64,000 bases of DNA from contig NC_090320.1 in NCBI RefSeq assembly GCF_040869045.1, positions 252,588,978 to 252,652,977 of the forward strand, given 5' to 3'. Both the position numbers and the translations under genes were made by a program. Below the pieces are notes generated by a model. That model was not told the DNA's origin, ran no database searches, and was given only the letters and a program-made list of their open reading frames with translations. This document shows positions 32,923 through 45,568 of the stretch, piece by piece. The DNA is from Eurosta solidaginis. Taxonomy: Eukaryota > Arthropoda > Insecta > Diptera > Tephritidae. Position 1 is the first letter of the stretch. Every line of letters begins with the position of its first letter.

Positions 32923-33243
32923 TTGGGAATAAAAATGGTATCGGTCCTTTATACGTGTGCATAGTTTCAGTTGATATTATGGCAATTTTGAGTGCTCATG
33001 AGTTCAATTGATCTTATACCCGTTTACGCTATGTCACTCCGCCATTAAATTACTGCATTCTCATTGGTCGTTGATATGTATGTAAAGTTTCGACTGAAAG
33101 TGTTCGTAAGGTCAATTGACCTTATGTCCTTTTACCTTATGCACCCCATTGCATTTATAAGTGTTGAAAGTTTGAATTAAAATTGGGAGTGGGTTACGTA
33201 CAAATATATACACTACTGAAGCTCAATAAAGCGTATTGAAAAC
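32923..33243. other. Spacer of the inverted pair with palindromic AAGGTCAATTGACCTT
   Basis: Includes the 16-base perfect palindrome at about 33109-33124 and a related sequence near 33000. Similar sequence is at 34490-34950 and about 41030-41060. It appears to be part of an old dispersed repeat. Confidence 0.5.
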
Positions 33244-34176
33244 AAGTAAGGAAGTCTAAGTTCGGGTGAAACCGAACATTATATACCCAGCTGTACACTT
33301 GAAATACTGTTGTGGTTTGTTTTGTGTGCTTAATAGTGTTACAAAGCTGCACAATAATACATATACATATGATTCTATTCTGAACTCATTTTTCTTCAAG
33401 TTATGGCTCTCGAAACACAGAAAATTGCTTAGTCATAATAGGGGCGGTGCTACGCCCATATTTTAAAATTTAAAGTTTTTCCTATTTATTGTTATAAATC
33501 CACTTGGGAAATGAAATACCATTGATATAAAACTCTCTTTTAAAAAGAGATTGCTTATTTTATTCATCCACGACCCTTTTAAAATTCTTTTATATAAAAT
33601 TGGGCGTGGTTCTTAACCAATTTCATAAATTTTTCTTCACAGCATTCCTTATAGTAAAGACAACCTCTCTGTTGAATTTTGTTACGATAGGTTTAACGAT
33701 TTTTATTTATGATTAATAATATTTGTAAAATTGATTTTATCACAAGTAGGCGGTGCCACGACCGTTTTAAACAATGTTTTCAAATTTTTATCAAGAGTCT
33801 CAATGTCAGTCCACGCGTCAAATTTCAATATTCTAAGTGTATTATTTACTAAATAATTAGGTTTTTGTGTTTTACAAAATTTTATATATATAAAAAGTGG
33901 GCATGGTTATAACCCCATTTCTCTCATTTTCAATATCAATCCATTCTGGGTCTAGATAAGCTCGTGTGCCAAATTTGGTAAAGATATCTCAATATTTACT
34001 CAAGTTATCGTGTTAACGGACAGACGGACGGACAAACATGGCTCAATCAAATTTTTTTCGAGACTGAGGATTTGATATATGGAAGTCTATATCTATCTCG
34101 ATTCCTTTATACCTGTACAACCAACAGTTATCCAATCAAATTTATAATACCCTGTGTACAGGCACAGCTGGGTATA
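33244..34176 (-). mobile_element. Helentron-associated element, family A variant, inverted copy
   Basis: Reverse-orientation partner of 31841-32922. It starts CAAGTAAGGAAGTCTAAGTT, with the 3' hairpin GTTCGGGTGAAACCGAAC next to it. Then GGGGCGGTGCTACGCCC, a TCCACGACCCTTTTAAAA block, a shortened GGAC core (34018-34031) and the 5' end at about 34176. Arms match at most positions by eye. Confidence 0.82.
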
Positions 34177-35204
34177 TAACGCTTGTAATCCCAAATAGTA
34201 ATAAAAATGTTACGTATGCGCAAAGTAGCCACCTTTTCAAGTAGCACGGATATATATTTGTGTGATTGGGTGCTCTTTTAGGGCCACGTTAATGTCGAAT
34301 TTCTTATCATGATTTCAGATATATTGCTTACAAGAGCTACTGTTGTAATATCGAAACTTAACTTTTCTAATTAATAATCACCTATATGTTTGTTTGTATG
34401 TAACCGCTCATTTTGACTCGATTTTGACCCTACTTAAACGGACAGATTTAATTCAGACTTTATTAGAGATCGATAACAATACAATAACTTGATACTGGAG
34501 GACATAAAGTCAACGGGCGCAAGATTAGTTCACCTTATGACTTTCAAAATGACCATACGGTTAAGTTTAACTTTGCCCACATACCATGGACCAGTGAAAA
34601 TGAAGTAGTTCGATGGTGCGGTGACTATAATTAGACGGACATAATAGCAATGCAATTATTTTGTTTTGGTATGTCATAAAATCAAGGGAAATAAGGTCAA
34701 TTGACCTTATGACCATTTAAACTGCCATAGTTTCAATTAAAACTTTGCCCACAGACAAAAAACCGCTGGAGAGTTGACATAAAGTCAATAGACATGAGGC
34801 CAACTTAGCTTATGAGCATATGAATTTTTCAAGAGACCATATGACCAACTGAGTTTGTGACTTCTCAAAATTTGGTGTTTTGGACATTTAGGAAACATCC
34901 GTTTGACCATGTGACTATTTAATGAGCATAGTTTTAATGAATTGAGAATAGCACAAAGAAAGAACTGAATAATAAATATAGTTTAAAAACCTAAGAAAGC
35001 ACGCTTTCAAAGAATTTCGAACGAAGAAGTTAAAATTTTTTTTTTCAAAATATGCTTAATACAATATTAAATAAAAACTTTATATTCAGAAAGCTTTTAA
35101 AATTCAGAGTAAAAACGTGGGGTTTATTAAACTCTAGTTCATAAATCTTTTTTATGGGTAGATAGAATAATTTTAACATTTAATATGTAACGGCTGTACG
35201 CGGA
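34177..35204. repeat. Degenerate repeat containing AGGTCA inverted pairs
   Basis: Several loosely repeated lines of the form ATAAGGTCAATTGACCTTAT(G) (34685-34704), CATAAAGTCAACGGGC (34503) and CATAAAGTCAATAGACATGA (34779) suggest a decayed array of roughly 100-280 base units. No coding frames. A GTTACGTATGCGC word follows the Helentron copy at 34208. Confidence 0.45.
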
Positions 35205-35410
35205 GGAAAAGGATATATCCTTATATAAAATTATCAGGATCGATAAAGGTCATGATTGAGCCATATCCGTTCATTTGAACGTCTGTTGAGATATTTTTAC
35301 AAAATTTTTTATATCGGCTCTGTGGACAAAGAATAGATTGGTATCGAAAAAGAGCGAAATGGAAAGATAACCAGCCCAATTTCAACAAAGAATTTTGCAA
35401 AAAAGTGATA
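35205..35410 (+). mobile_element. Badly decayed family A Helentron fragment
   Basis: ATATAAAATTATCAGGATCG, GATTGAGCCATATCCG, TTGAGATATTTTTACAAAAT occur in the order of the family A 5' region, with the GTCC core reduced to one unit. Confidence 0.55.
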
Positions 35411-35532
35411 AAGCATGTTAAATGGCTTATATTTATGACGACAAATGGAAATTCGGAAAAATTTGGGATAAAAGCTGTGGCACCTCCCGCTTTAAAGGAA
35501 AATAAAAAAAAAATAGGCCCAACTTACAAGTC

Positions 35533-35820
35533 CTTGGAAAGATTTATGGAGTTCTACGTGTTGGTGATAGCGAATAACGAAGAAGATTTAATAATGAGCT
35601 GTATGGGCTCTACGCAGACGTCAATATAGTCCGAAGAATTTAAGACGCATCGGCTTTGCTGGCTACGTCATGTTAATCGAATGAAAGATGACGCTGCGGC
35701 TAAGAAAGTATTTTTATCAGAAGACTCCTATGGATGCAGAAAAAGAGGGTGGACAGCACTCCGCTGGTAGGACAGGTGGAAAGCGATTTAAACTCGCCAA
35801 CTATGTAAGATGGTAAGTAA
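35533..35820 (+). pseudogene. RTE-clade retrotransposon 3' coding fragment
   Basis: Matches the C-terminal region of the RTE at 44763-45568: KDLWSSTCW-type phrase near 35540, then DEFNNELYGLYADVNIVRR-like sequence, MKDDAA and a VESDL-like end, in mixed frames. It stops with GGTAAGTAAAT, a trace of the usual (AAGT)n tail, directly before CGATA block C. Confidence 0.75.
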
Positions 35821-36475
35821 ATATTATCTTCGAGTTATTGGGTTGTTATCGACTTCTTGTCGTCAAATCATCGCCGGTTTGTTGTAGGACTATAGGCGAC
35901 TTAGTAAATATGTGCCATATATTTTATATTGAAATTGGCCGCTCGCCGATAATGATGACCATCGATAAGAAATCGAAAACTTTTTGATAAGAAACCGATA
36001 GCTTTTCTATAAAATGTCGAAAAATTTTCGTTAACACGGCAATAATAAATTAATAACACTCCGATATGCAACCGATATATTTTCGATAGCAAATCGATAT
36101 CTTTTTGTTAAAAATCGATAAACGTTAGATACTAAATCACTGAAAAGTCGAAATTTTTTCGATAAATAATTTAACAAATTAGATAATTAATAGGAAAACG
36201 ATATATTTTGCATAACAATTGATAAATTCGCGAAAACAAATCCGTTAGAAAATTGATTACATTTTGATTACAAATTGTTTGATGACATATCGATAACTTC
36301 GATAATAAATCGAAAAATTTGCTATAAAAATCCGATAACTCATCGATATGAAATCGGTAACATTTCTTTACCGACATCAAATTTAAAACTCATAGCTCAT
36401 AAATTGATAACTCTTCTATACCTTGTCGATGACATGCTGATAACATATGAACAACGAACTCTTCGATAACCCTCC
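35821..36475. repeat. CGATA-rich dispersed repeat, block C
   Basis: Opens with TTGGGTTGTTATCGACTTC and AAATCATCGCCGG, close to the openings of blocks A and D, then AAATCGATAT, TTTTTCGATAA and similar words to the end. Directly follows an RTE 3' end. Confidence 0.7.
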
Positions 36476-37604
36476 CGCTTACATTCACTTACCTTACGCT
36501 TACATTTTGGATTATCTCATATCGTGAGTACCCATGTTAAGACATCAAAGTCTGTCAAAATTACGAAATTTAATAAAAGCAAACATATTAGGTTATGTCT
36601 ATGTGTTATGCTTTAAGAAACGTAATGCCGACAATCTAAGCAGTACATAAATACCAAAACTCACGTACATACAAACTCGGGCTTCCTATGCATTTTAGTG
36701 TTTGCTTTTACGTTGATTTGAAAAAATAATAAAGATGCTTCATAAAATAGTCCATAAAATAAAAGCCAGTTTAGCTCATAGCGACGGTCATCGTACTAGC
36801 CACAGGGTTATGCACAACTCTCAGAAGCCAGCTTGCGAGCAGTTCGCAGTATTTCGCCTGGCTTAACGTTAACCTTTTCCACAGGCAAACATAGTTGTTG
36901 TTAGATAGTTTTTACTATCACGTTCTTACTGTTATTGCGCTGATGTTGCTGTTGTTTTTATTGTTGTTCTGACCAGTTAGCTCAAGGATAATCTTGATGA
37001 CTGAAAAACATATATAATAAATAATTCCTGTTTTGCTATATTCCAGCGTGATTTTACTATGGATGGTTTGCTGTTTTTAGCTCGTCAAAAAATGTGTTAC
37101 TATGTTTGTTTGTATGTTTGTTATGTAGGCTTTTTCTGCTATGTGCTTGTAATATTTGACAACTATTTGTCACATAAATGTCGCTTTTGACATTTATATA
37201 GTGCTGGGTATGTAAAGAGCGGCTTGTATATGTAAAACTGTTTATATGTAAGTGTGTATGTGTTTGAAGCCACATGTCGTTAACAAACGGACTGCTTATC
37301 ATTTGATGTAGATGTCATTAAATGATTCAAAGTGATGCCCAAATATAAATATTGTAAAATCTAGTTGATGCTTGAGGTACGTACGTTTGTGAAAACAGCA
37401 TGGGACATTTCTAAAGTATTAAATATTGTTTGTAAAAAAGTTTAAAAACGAAAATGTAGATAAATAATAAAAATGTGATTACAATATTTGAGTAATTCCA
37501 CCTTAAATCGAAAACAAATTCCAAACTAACACTCTAGAGTTGGTTCTTGTCTCTACTTTTGCGATGAGCAGACTTCCCAAAGGTTTAAGGCAGTTTTGTC
37601 AGCA
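36476..37604. other. No recognisable feature
   Basis: AT-rich spacer. (GTTGTT)-rich DNA lies at about 36890-36970. The minus frame at 37057-37302 is His/Thr/Ser-rich low complexity and not a gene. Confidence 0.4.
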
Positions 37605-37860
37605 GTTTTAACCGAGAATAGCACCATTAAGGTACTAGACTTTCCAACTTGGGAACAATTGGATGTGAACTCGTATTAATCTTTCACCCAACCTCCTCGT
37701 TCTGTATGGAATTCGGGTCGTAAGAACGTGGCCTGCTCGATAAAGCGTATTCGCCGCGGGTGGGTGCGATCACAAATTGAGTTGGAGAACCTACAAATTG
37801 TGTCTGAAATTGAAAGGGTTGCGCTATACAGGGGCTTGATTTTCACGTAATCTTGGATAC
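37605..37860 (-). mobile_element. 3' untranslated remnant of the (CAA)n-tailed retroelement family
   Basis: GCACCATTAAGGTACTAG, CTTGGGAACAATTGGATG and TATTCGCCGCGGGTGGGTGC with AGGGTTGCGCTATACAG follow the order I know for the 3' part of this family. The first words also match the complement of the segment at 12978-13153. The tail side is lost. Confidence 0.6.
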
Positions 37861-40084
37861 ACTTTCAAAAGCGTCATATATAAGAACATATTTGAATAAT
37901 GTCTTAGTTTTAAACCTTTCGCAAGAACGGCTTTTTTCAGTATTTGAAGAAATTACGCCTTATTTCAGAATTCGCTTGATGTAAATCATATATGGGAATT
38001 GGTTTCAAAAATACCCTATCCCAAAATGAATTGAGGTTTCTTTAGTTAAATGCTAGGCAGGCTTGATTTGGTCATATGCCACTCTTGAATCGATATATCG
38101 ATAAATTATTCAGGGATTGAAATAAATCTCGGGCAGTATCAGGCCTAAACTTGAAATACTTACTCCCGGTTCAAAGCTATAGATTTGAAACGAACGCGTG
38201 GAGCACCTTAATAATGCACCTCAATTCTGCAGAGACATGATGCATGTCCAGAGAGAGACATGATGCTTCAAACTTGTTACCTTCGAAAATTTTTTATAAC
38301 ATAGGTTTTTCAGAGAAGCAAACCAGGAATCGATCTATGCTCGATAACCAACACCTGATCTTTTTGAGAAAATCGGAGCAGGAGATGGAATAAATTGAGA
38401 AGTTAAGAGAGACGAATGAAGGTATAATAAGATCTTCTTCTTCTCTTTAGACAGTGATATGTTAAAACAATTATAAGCTTATTTGGGACGCACTAATTAA
38501 GATTTATTAGAAATTTTGCCAGGCTTTTTCATACAAGGCCGACATAGTCTTGATAAGCAACATATGCTGGTCAGTGCCAATCTTGGATAGGCCATCTTAA
38601 TTTGTCTTATTCTAACATAGACTGCATGTAGCAAACTAAGAAACGATGTTACTCCTTTGACTAACAGCGGTCGGATCTTACTCGCGTGCATTTATTCGAT
38701 TGCGTCGCAGCTCCCACTGATTGTAAAGGTGATTTGAAACATAACCTCAGTAAGAAACTGGCTATAACAGACTTATGCTTAGTAAGAAGTATTTCCGCTA
38801 TGAAATTCTTTGATTGCCACAACGACTGTCTTGCATCCTCTTTTGTGGTTGTAAGTTCAGAGTGAAAGACACAGCGATAAATCAGTGGTTTAATATACAA
38901 AAGAGCAGCAGAAATTCCGAGTATATACTATTTGGCAGTTAGAGGAATGAGGTTCTCATATTTTTTGCTGGTTTCATACAGTTATTTCCGAGGCACGTTA
39001 TCTTTGTTTTCTATGATACTTGAGAAATTTGTTAGTTATTTTTCAATGTGGTAGATTTAAATCACAAGTCGATTTCTTATAGAATGACCCATTTTACAAA
39101 GAAAATTGTCTGTTAAAAAAGTCATTATTTCACACAATCATACGCCTACATAAAAGGACTAACGCATGCGTTAGCATATCCAATGTCTGTGACCTTTGAT
39201 CTGTCGTCCATTAGTTTCACCATTTATTTATATTACTTTGAATGTCTCAGTAGATTCTTTTTATTTAAGCATTTGTGTGTTGACAACAAACCAGATTTTG
39301 CATTTGATTTTCATGTCATTAAAAAGCCATTTTTAGCACATTAAAGATATGACCAAAAGGCAGCCGATAAATGGACATAGCGAAAATATACCAATTGTAT
39401 GAAATCAACCAGAGTTGGGCTATTCCCAAAAATATATCTCTTATTATCCTTTATATCTTATGAATTAGATATACTTATTTCATTTTGAACCTTTGCTTTT
39501 TTTGAACTAACCTAAAGTTTGAATTGGTCGGTCCATGAGGACTTTTGTGATGATAAAGAAGGCAATAAAGAGAATAAAGTAATTGACAGAAAGGCATCAC
39601 AGAAACAAGCTCTATATTCTTTTCAAACACACAACAAAATTGTGCAATACCGAAACTGTCAGCAAACTGTTCCAGATTAGTCCCGATATGATCCGAAAAA
39701 AATTCTGAAAAGACCCTGAAAACAATCTCGAGGTATTTCCAAAATGATACTGAAAAAAATTTAAGCGGAATGCAGAGATATTACCGAAACGAACCAAAAA
39801 TGATTACAAAATACTTCTTAAATGATTTGAAAAACAATTTCAAAACTATTTCCAAACTTATCCCGATATGTTCTGGAGATGTTCGCAAAATGGACGCTCT
39901 TAATACGACAAATATAATCAAAATATAAGTGTGTGTCCAACGTACGGGAAGGGAAGATTGCAGGAGCAGTTTTCTGTCAGAAAGTGTCGTGATCACTGCA
40001 GCGTCTTCCACGTGGAGGTTGCCGCAGTTCAACGAAATACTTTGGGACAGAAAGCTTACCTTCACAAAACTCTCTTAAGGAACC
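37861..40084. other. Unrecognised; two weak repeat zones
   Basis: 38500-38900 has retroelement-like phrases (a plus-strand HLFDCVAAPT near 38685 recalls the C-terminal knuckle of CR1-like elements), but too little for a call. 39640-39890 contains loosely repeated TCCCGATATG and TGATCCGAAAAA words, also faintly seen at 44220-44500. Nothing else is supported. Confidence 0.35.
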
Positions 40085-40810
40085 TGCGAAAACTGTGCAT
40101 ACCGTAGGGCATCTAACTCGATTAACAGCAAGCATAGGCGGGCAAATGCCATGCATAAGAAAGCTGCTTGCTTCCGCTTGGGATTCCATGCTGCTGTGCC
40201 CTGCAGAGATTTGGGCGGATGTAATAAAATTCCAGAAGTACGGAACAGCTTTTACCTCATTACAGCGCAGAGGGGCACTACGAAGTGCTCCAGCTTATCG
40301 CGTGGTTGTCACAAACGCAGTCATTATTATTGCGTGAACCATACCATAACCATACCATATCAGTTTACCATCTACGAGAAGAAGTAGGCAGAGATGTTGG
40401 TTTCGTGCAGGCGCAAAAATAATCTATTCAAAGCTGGCAACAGCAATGGAACTGAAGTGATGCAGGCCATTGGACCATGGAATTGATTCCCGAGCTGAAG
40501 TCTTGGATAGTGCATCGAAATGGAAAGGTTGACTTCAACCTGATACAGATTTTAAGTGGCTATGGCTACTTTTGAGAATATCTCCACAGAGTCGTAAGGT
40601 TGAAAAGCCTAACTTCCTATATTCTGGTCTCATAGTTGATGCACGTCATACCTTTTTCGAATGCGATCACTTCGTTAATAAGATCTTTTCTCCCGCAGTG
40701 TCATCCATAAGATGACCTTAGAAAGTGACCGAAGAGATGTGGTCAGCATATATGCAAGGAATATCCTCGTCACGAAATTGCAAGATGATTGCTTATTCAA
40801 ATAACGTGAA
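40085..40810 (+). pseudogene. R1-clade retrotransposon C-terminal remnant
   Basis: The frame at 40095-40337 reads LTRLTASIGGQMPCIRKLLA, then LCPAEIWADVI and LQRRGALRSAPAYRVV. QRRGALR-x-ASAYR is a hallmark after the RT domain of R1-type elements. Further on, WIPELKSWIVHRNGKVDFNL and ILSGYGYF are followed by a decayed Cys-His region up to VSIYARNILVTKLQDDC at about 40750. Several stops. Confidence 0.7.
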
Positions 40811-41274
40811 AGTAGCTTAAATGCTGACGTAGCGGGTTTTCGTATCCCAAGTAATACAAAAAGAGGCTAGGTTTTATTAGGTAGCCCGTAAAGAGAAGAA
40901 AAATCATACAATCGAAAAGCCTCGCTGCTATAGAGTATAGCACCGAGGCTTAACAACCCAGTTAGCACTTTCACGTAACACCAAAAAAAAATTTATATAT
41001 AACCAAATGCTCTATGACAATTTGAAGTGATCATAACGTCAATTGACCTTGTATCCGTTAACCTTATATCACGCGACCACGCGAAAATTGTTGTTTTACG
41101 ATCTTATTAATTTTTGTGATACGCACATCACTGCTTTGGATAAGAATGTTCTGTTTTGTACATAATGTAGTTATTTGATATTTGAGTACCATAAATATAT
41201 TCGTTCATGAAAATACACATAGGCTTGAGCATACTATAAACTGCATGGATTGCATATAATATGTTGCTTGTATT
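40811..41274. other. Spacer with one palindromic GTCAATTGACCTT remnant
   Basis: No other feature; the palindrome-like word lies at about 41038. Confidence 0.4.
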
Positions 41275-43039
41275 ATACCTTTCATGAACATGAAATGGTA
41301 TATTAACTTTGGTCCGATGTTTGTAACGTTGAGAAATATAGAAGATAGACTCACCATTAAGTATACCGAATTGATCAGGGCGACGAACTGAGTTGATATA
41401 GCCATGTCCGTCCGCCCGTCCGCCTGTCTGTCTGTTTGAACGCAAACTAGTCAAATTTTGAGGTATCTCAATGAAATTTAGCCAAGGATGTATTTTTGTA
41501 TTTTATTAGACATTTGTCGGATCCGGAAAAATCGGACCACTATAACATATATCTCCCATACAAACGATCGTTCAGATAAGACGATTTTGGTCATTCCTGC
41601 CGCAATTTAGAAAGTATAAACGTGAAGCTCGGTGATATATATTCTAAAATATCATAGAAGATATCTTGAAAAAATCACTTTGATCGGAGCTATATGTATA
41701 TAGTATATACCTGTCCCACACAACCGATCGTTCAGATAGAAAGATTTTTGACCATTTCTCCCTTAGTTTCCAATATAAAAACGTGAAATTGGGAGATATA
41801 TATTCTAATATATCATAGAAGATTTCCTGTAAAAATCACTTTGATCGGAGCTATATATAGTATATATCGCATAAAACCGATCGTTCAGATAGAAAGATTT
41901 TTGGTAATTTCTCCCTTCATTTCCATTATAAAATCGTTAAATTTGGCGGTATTTATTCTAATATATCACAGAAGATTTCCAAAAAAATCGCTTTGATCGG
42001 AGCTATATGTGTATAGTATATACCTATTCCACACAACCGATCGTTCAGATAGAAAGATTTTTGACCATTTCTCCCTTCATTTCCAATATAAAAACGTTAA
42101 ACTTTGTGGTATTTATTCTAATATATCATAGAAGATTTCCCAAAGAAATTACATTGATCGGAGCTATATGTATATAGTATATACCTATACAAACACAACC
42201 GATCGTTCAGATAGAAAGATTTTTGACCATTTCTCCCTTAGTTTCCAATATAAAAACGTGAAATTTGGTGATATATATTCTAATATATTTAATATATCAT
42301 AGAAGATTTCCTTTAAAAATCACTTTGATCGGAGCTATATATAGTATATATCGCATAAAACCGATCGTTAAGATAGAAAGATTTTTGGTAATTTCTCCCT
42401 TCATTTCCAATACAAAAACGTTAAACTTGGTGGTATTTATTCTAATATATCATAGAAGATTTCCTAAAAAAATCACTTTGATCGGAGCTATATGTATATA
42501 GTACATACCTATCCCATACAACCGATCGTTCAGATAGAAAGATTTTTGGCCATTTCTCCCTTAGTTTCCAATATAAAAACCTTAAACTTGGTGATATTAA
42601 TTCTAATATGTCATAGAAGATTTCCTGAAAAAATCACTTTGATTGGAGCTATATGTATATAGTATATACCTATCCCATACAACCGATCGTTCAGATAGAA
42701 AGATTTTTGGCCATTTCTCCCTTAGTTTCCAATATAAAAACGTGAAACTTGGTGATTTATATTATAATATATCATAGAAGATTTCCTGTAAAAATAATTT
42801 TGGTCGGAGCTGTATATAATATATATCCCATACAACCGATCTTTCAGATAAGGGAGGTTTTGCCATTTTTTTATATTTATCTTAAAATCGTTTAGGTATG
42901 TACATCTGTTCACTATATATTTCTTATCTTATACAGCGCATTATTTGGAGATTCCGAATGGGATAAAATTATTGTTCAGCCACATTCATGAAAGGTATGA
43001 AGTCTTCGGTACAGCCGAAGACAGTCCCGTCCTTACTTG
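41275..43039 (+). mobile_element. Helentron-associated element, family B, full length
   Basis: Begins TATACCTTTCATGAACATG and ends with TTCATGAAAGGTAT, an eight-base-stem hairpin (GTCTTCGG-tacag-CCGAAGAC, 43002-43022) and CCCGTCCTTACTTG. The 14-mer ATACCTTTCATGAA is a perfect subterminal inverted repeat. A (GTCC/GTCT)n core lies at 41406-41435. The middle is a 160-bp tandem array. Same plan and same CTTACTTG end as family A, but a different sequence, so it is a sister family. Confidence 0.85.
41540..42850 (+). repeat. About 160-bp tandem array with higher-order structure
   Basis: Eight units mark themselves by (T)GATCGGAGCTATAT at 41682, 41843, 41995, 42156, 42327, 42480, 42641 and 42802 (the last two mutated). 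Steps are 161, 152, 161, 171, 153, 161 and 161. The two short units (those starting at 41843 and 42327) share ATATATCGCATAAAACCGAT and are 484 bases apart, so three-unit blocks were duplicated. Each unit also has CCGATCGTTCAGATAGAAAG. Confidence 0.85.
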
Positions 43040-44762
43040 TTTTTTGTTGTGATTCCTTCGAGCGAATCCTTCTAATGTGTTTTGCGAAGAGAGTTTTTCC
43101 AAAATATATCAAACCGCTACATAAAGTGGCTTCAATATTTGTAAGCACAAGTAAAAAAAGTATATAACTTATTTTAAATATGTTATAAATAAATACTTTT
43201 GTTGTATTATATTATAGGATAACATTCAGCAATACGCATAAATAATATAAATTAGAAGAGCTACGTACTAGGCATATGAGTAACATTCCGTCTTCATTCC
43301 AATCAAATGCTTTTCAACAGCATTTCTACATGTTAGCGGAAGCTAAAAAAGATTTGATATAAAGAAATGAATATCTTTATAATTATTGTTGCTTCAATAA
43401 ACTAATTACATATTTCAAGAATATTTCTAACACTTCACACATCTTTCTTATATGATTTAATGCACTTTTAATGGAAACAAAGCGAACACTTTGAATCATT
43501 ACGTGAAATTCTATGTTGTGCTGCGAATTATAAATATTTCTTCACATAAGTTTTTTTGAGTTAGAAATATTAAATTTGGCGGAATTTTTGTCAAGAAGAT
43601 AACATATTTCATTAATTAACATTGTTTTTTACTTATTGTGCTAAGTGTTTGCAAAACTTCAATTTGCATTCATGTGTAACATATCCAGCAAAGGAAAGAA
43701 CAAAATAAAGTAGTTTGTTACTGCGACAGTTCAAATGATTTGGCGTGCTTGACGTATAATTTGGTGCATTCTGATCACATGTCATCTTTTGATCATATAT
43801 ACACAATTCTGCAGAATTAAACTTTCCTTTTTAAGGATATTTGTCCTTATATGATGAGTAATTTTTCAAACTAACGCCCAAAAATTCCACCACTTTTTCA
43901 AATTTTTTCCGATGGAATCAGGAAGCCTCTAAATGTTAATGCAATATATTGCAAAGTAAAAGGAGGAATTGAAGTATAAGTATGAAAAGTAAAGCTTTAC
44001 CTCTTGTACTCCTTTATTTTTAAGTGTCATCAAAAAATACTCAGACACCGTAGCCTATAATTAATTTCAGCAAAAATGATCAACGGTCATTGGGTGAAAA
44101 GTACCTTAAAAGTTCTAGTTTTGTTGTTCTGCGTTAATGATTTCGGAATATATTCCGAATAAATTATAGTTTCTAGTCATACACCTTACGGTCTAGTTAA
44201 ACAAGATAAGGTTTTATATCAGGTCTGCATAGTACAATTACGGGATCATGCATAGAAAATTTTCGGAAATATTTGGAGCACGTATGAAATTTCTTTGGAG
44301 TTTCCAAGTCTCAACTCGAGATCATTTAGGACCCATTTCAGGATTGGTATGTTATTACCAGAACAAATTTAGAATGATTCGTGATCATACTTGAACTGGC
44401 TCGGATTTTTCGATGTCACTCCGGTATCATTTAAAGCCTTCCTTGAGAGATCCAGGACAATATGAGAGTTGCAGTATACATTTTCTGGAACCGTTCCGGT
44501 ATCACCTAGAAAACGTGTCTGGAGAGTGATGAAAATTAGGCGTGAAGTTCAATGTGCAAACATACAGGTGTATATCTATAAAACTAACTAAAGCTCGAAC
44601 CCGGATTGAAAAAATAAAACCAAACCAAAGGTAACTTTGCCAAACGAAATTTTGGAAAAAGCTTCGTAGGGTTTTCGTAGATAGCGAATTATCAACTTCG
44701 AAAAACCAGCTTGATATTGGCTTGTTATAGTAAGTCATTGGTTTGGTTTCGACGGCTTACAG
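43040..44762. other. No recognisable feature
   Basis: About 1.7 kb of AT-rich DNA with short frames only. Loosely repeated CCGGTATCA and TTCGGAA words near 44140-44500 hint at an old tandem repeat. Confidence 0.35.
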
Positions 44763-45568
44763 ATGTGTCATCGGATTGACATCCGCGCTGTTAGCTCTTC
44801 TTACTCCAAACTAGAAAAAGAAGCGGTAAAGATAGGCTTGATGGTGAATGAGGACAAAACGAAGTACTTGCTGTCATCGATCAAAGAGTCAGCGCATATG
44901 CGCCTTGGCAACCACGCTACTGTTGGCAGCCATAATTTCGAAATAGTAAAAGACTTCGTTTATTTGGGAACCAGCATCAACACTAGCACCAACATCAGCA
45001 CTGAAATCCAGCGAAGAATCAATCTTGCCAATAAATGCTACTTTGGACTAGGTAGGCAATTGAAAAGTAAAGTCCTCTCTCGGCGAACGAAAATCATACT
45101 CTACAAGTCACTTATCGTACCCGTCCTGCTGTATGGGGCAGAAGCATGGACCATGACAACAGCAGATGAAGTGGCGTTGGGAGTGTTCGAGAGAAAAGTT
45201 CTTCGAAAGATTTATGGACTTCTAAGCGTTGGCGATGGCGAGTACCGAAGAAGATTTAATGATGAGCTGTACGAGCTATATGCAGACATCAACATAGTCC
45301 AGCGAATTAAAACGCAGCGGCTGCGCTGGCAAGGCCATGTTATGCGAATGAAAGATGATGCTCCGGCCAAGAAAGTGTTTCTATCGGAACCCGCCTATGG
45401 AAGCAGAGGTAGAGGGCGGCCCCCACTCCGTTGGAGGGACCAGGTGGAAAACGATTTAAACTCCCTTGGTGTGGCCAATTGGCGCCGGTTGGCGGAGCGA
45501 AGGAACGACTGGCGCGCCTTGTTGGACGGCCATAACCGTTTAGACGATTAAGCGCCAATTAAGCAAGT
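44763..45568 (+). pseudogene. RTE-clade retrotransposon, 5'-truncated, long C-terminal frame
   Basis: An uninterrupted 262-codon frame (44763-45551) covers the end of an RTE reverse transcriptase and its C-terminal region: IRAVSSSYSKLEKEAVKIGL, FVYLGTSINT, INLANKCYFGLGRQLKSKVL, LLYGAEAWTMTTADE, RRFNDELYELYADINIVQRI, RLRWQGHVMRM and RGRGRPPLRWRDQVENDL. The catalytic YADD block lies upstream and is missing, so it is dead on arrival (5' truncation). The open frame suggests a young insertion. A (CAAGTAAGTAAG) tail follows the stop, typical of RTE. Confidence 0.9.

Noticed and set aside
38480..38900. Possible CR1-like C-terminal knuckle (HLFDCVAAPT)
   Set aside because: Only one short phrase; no supporting RT or tail sequence nearby.
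41399..41440. CRISPR-like short repeats
   Set aside because: GTCC/GTCT runs are microsatellite cores of Helentron-type elements in a eukaryotic genome; no spacer structure.
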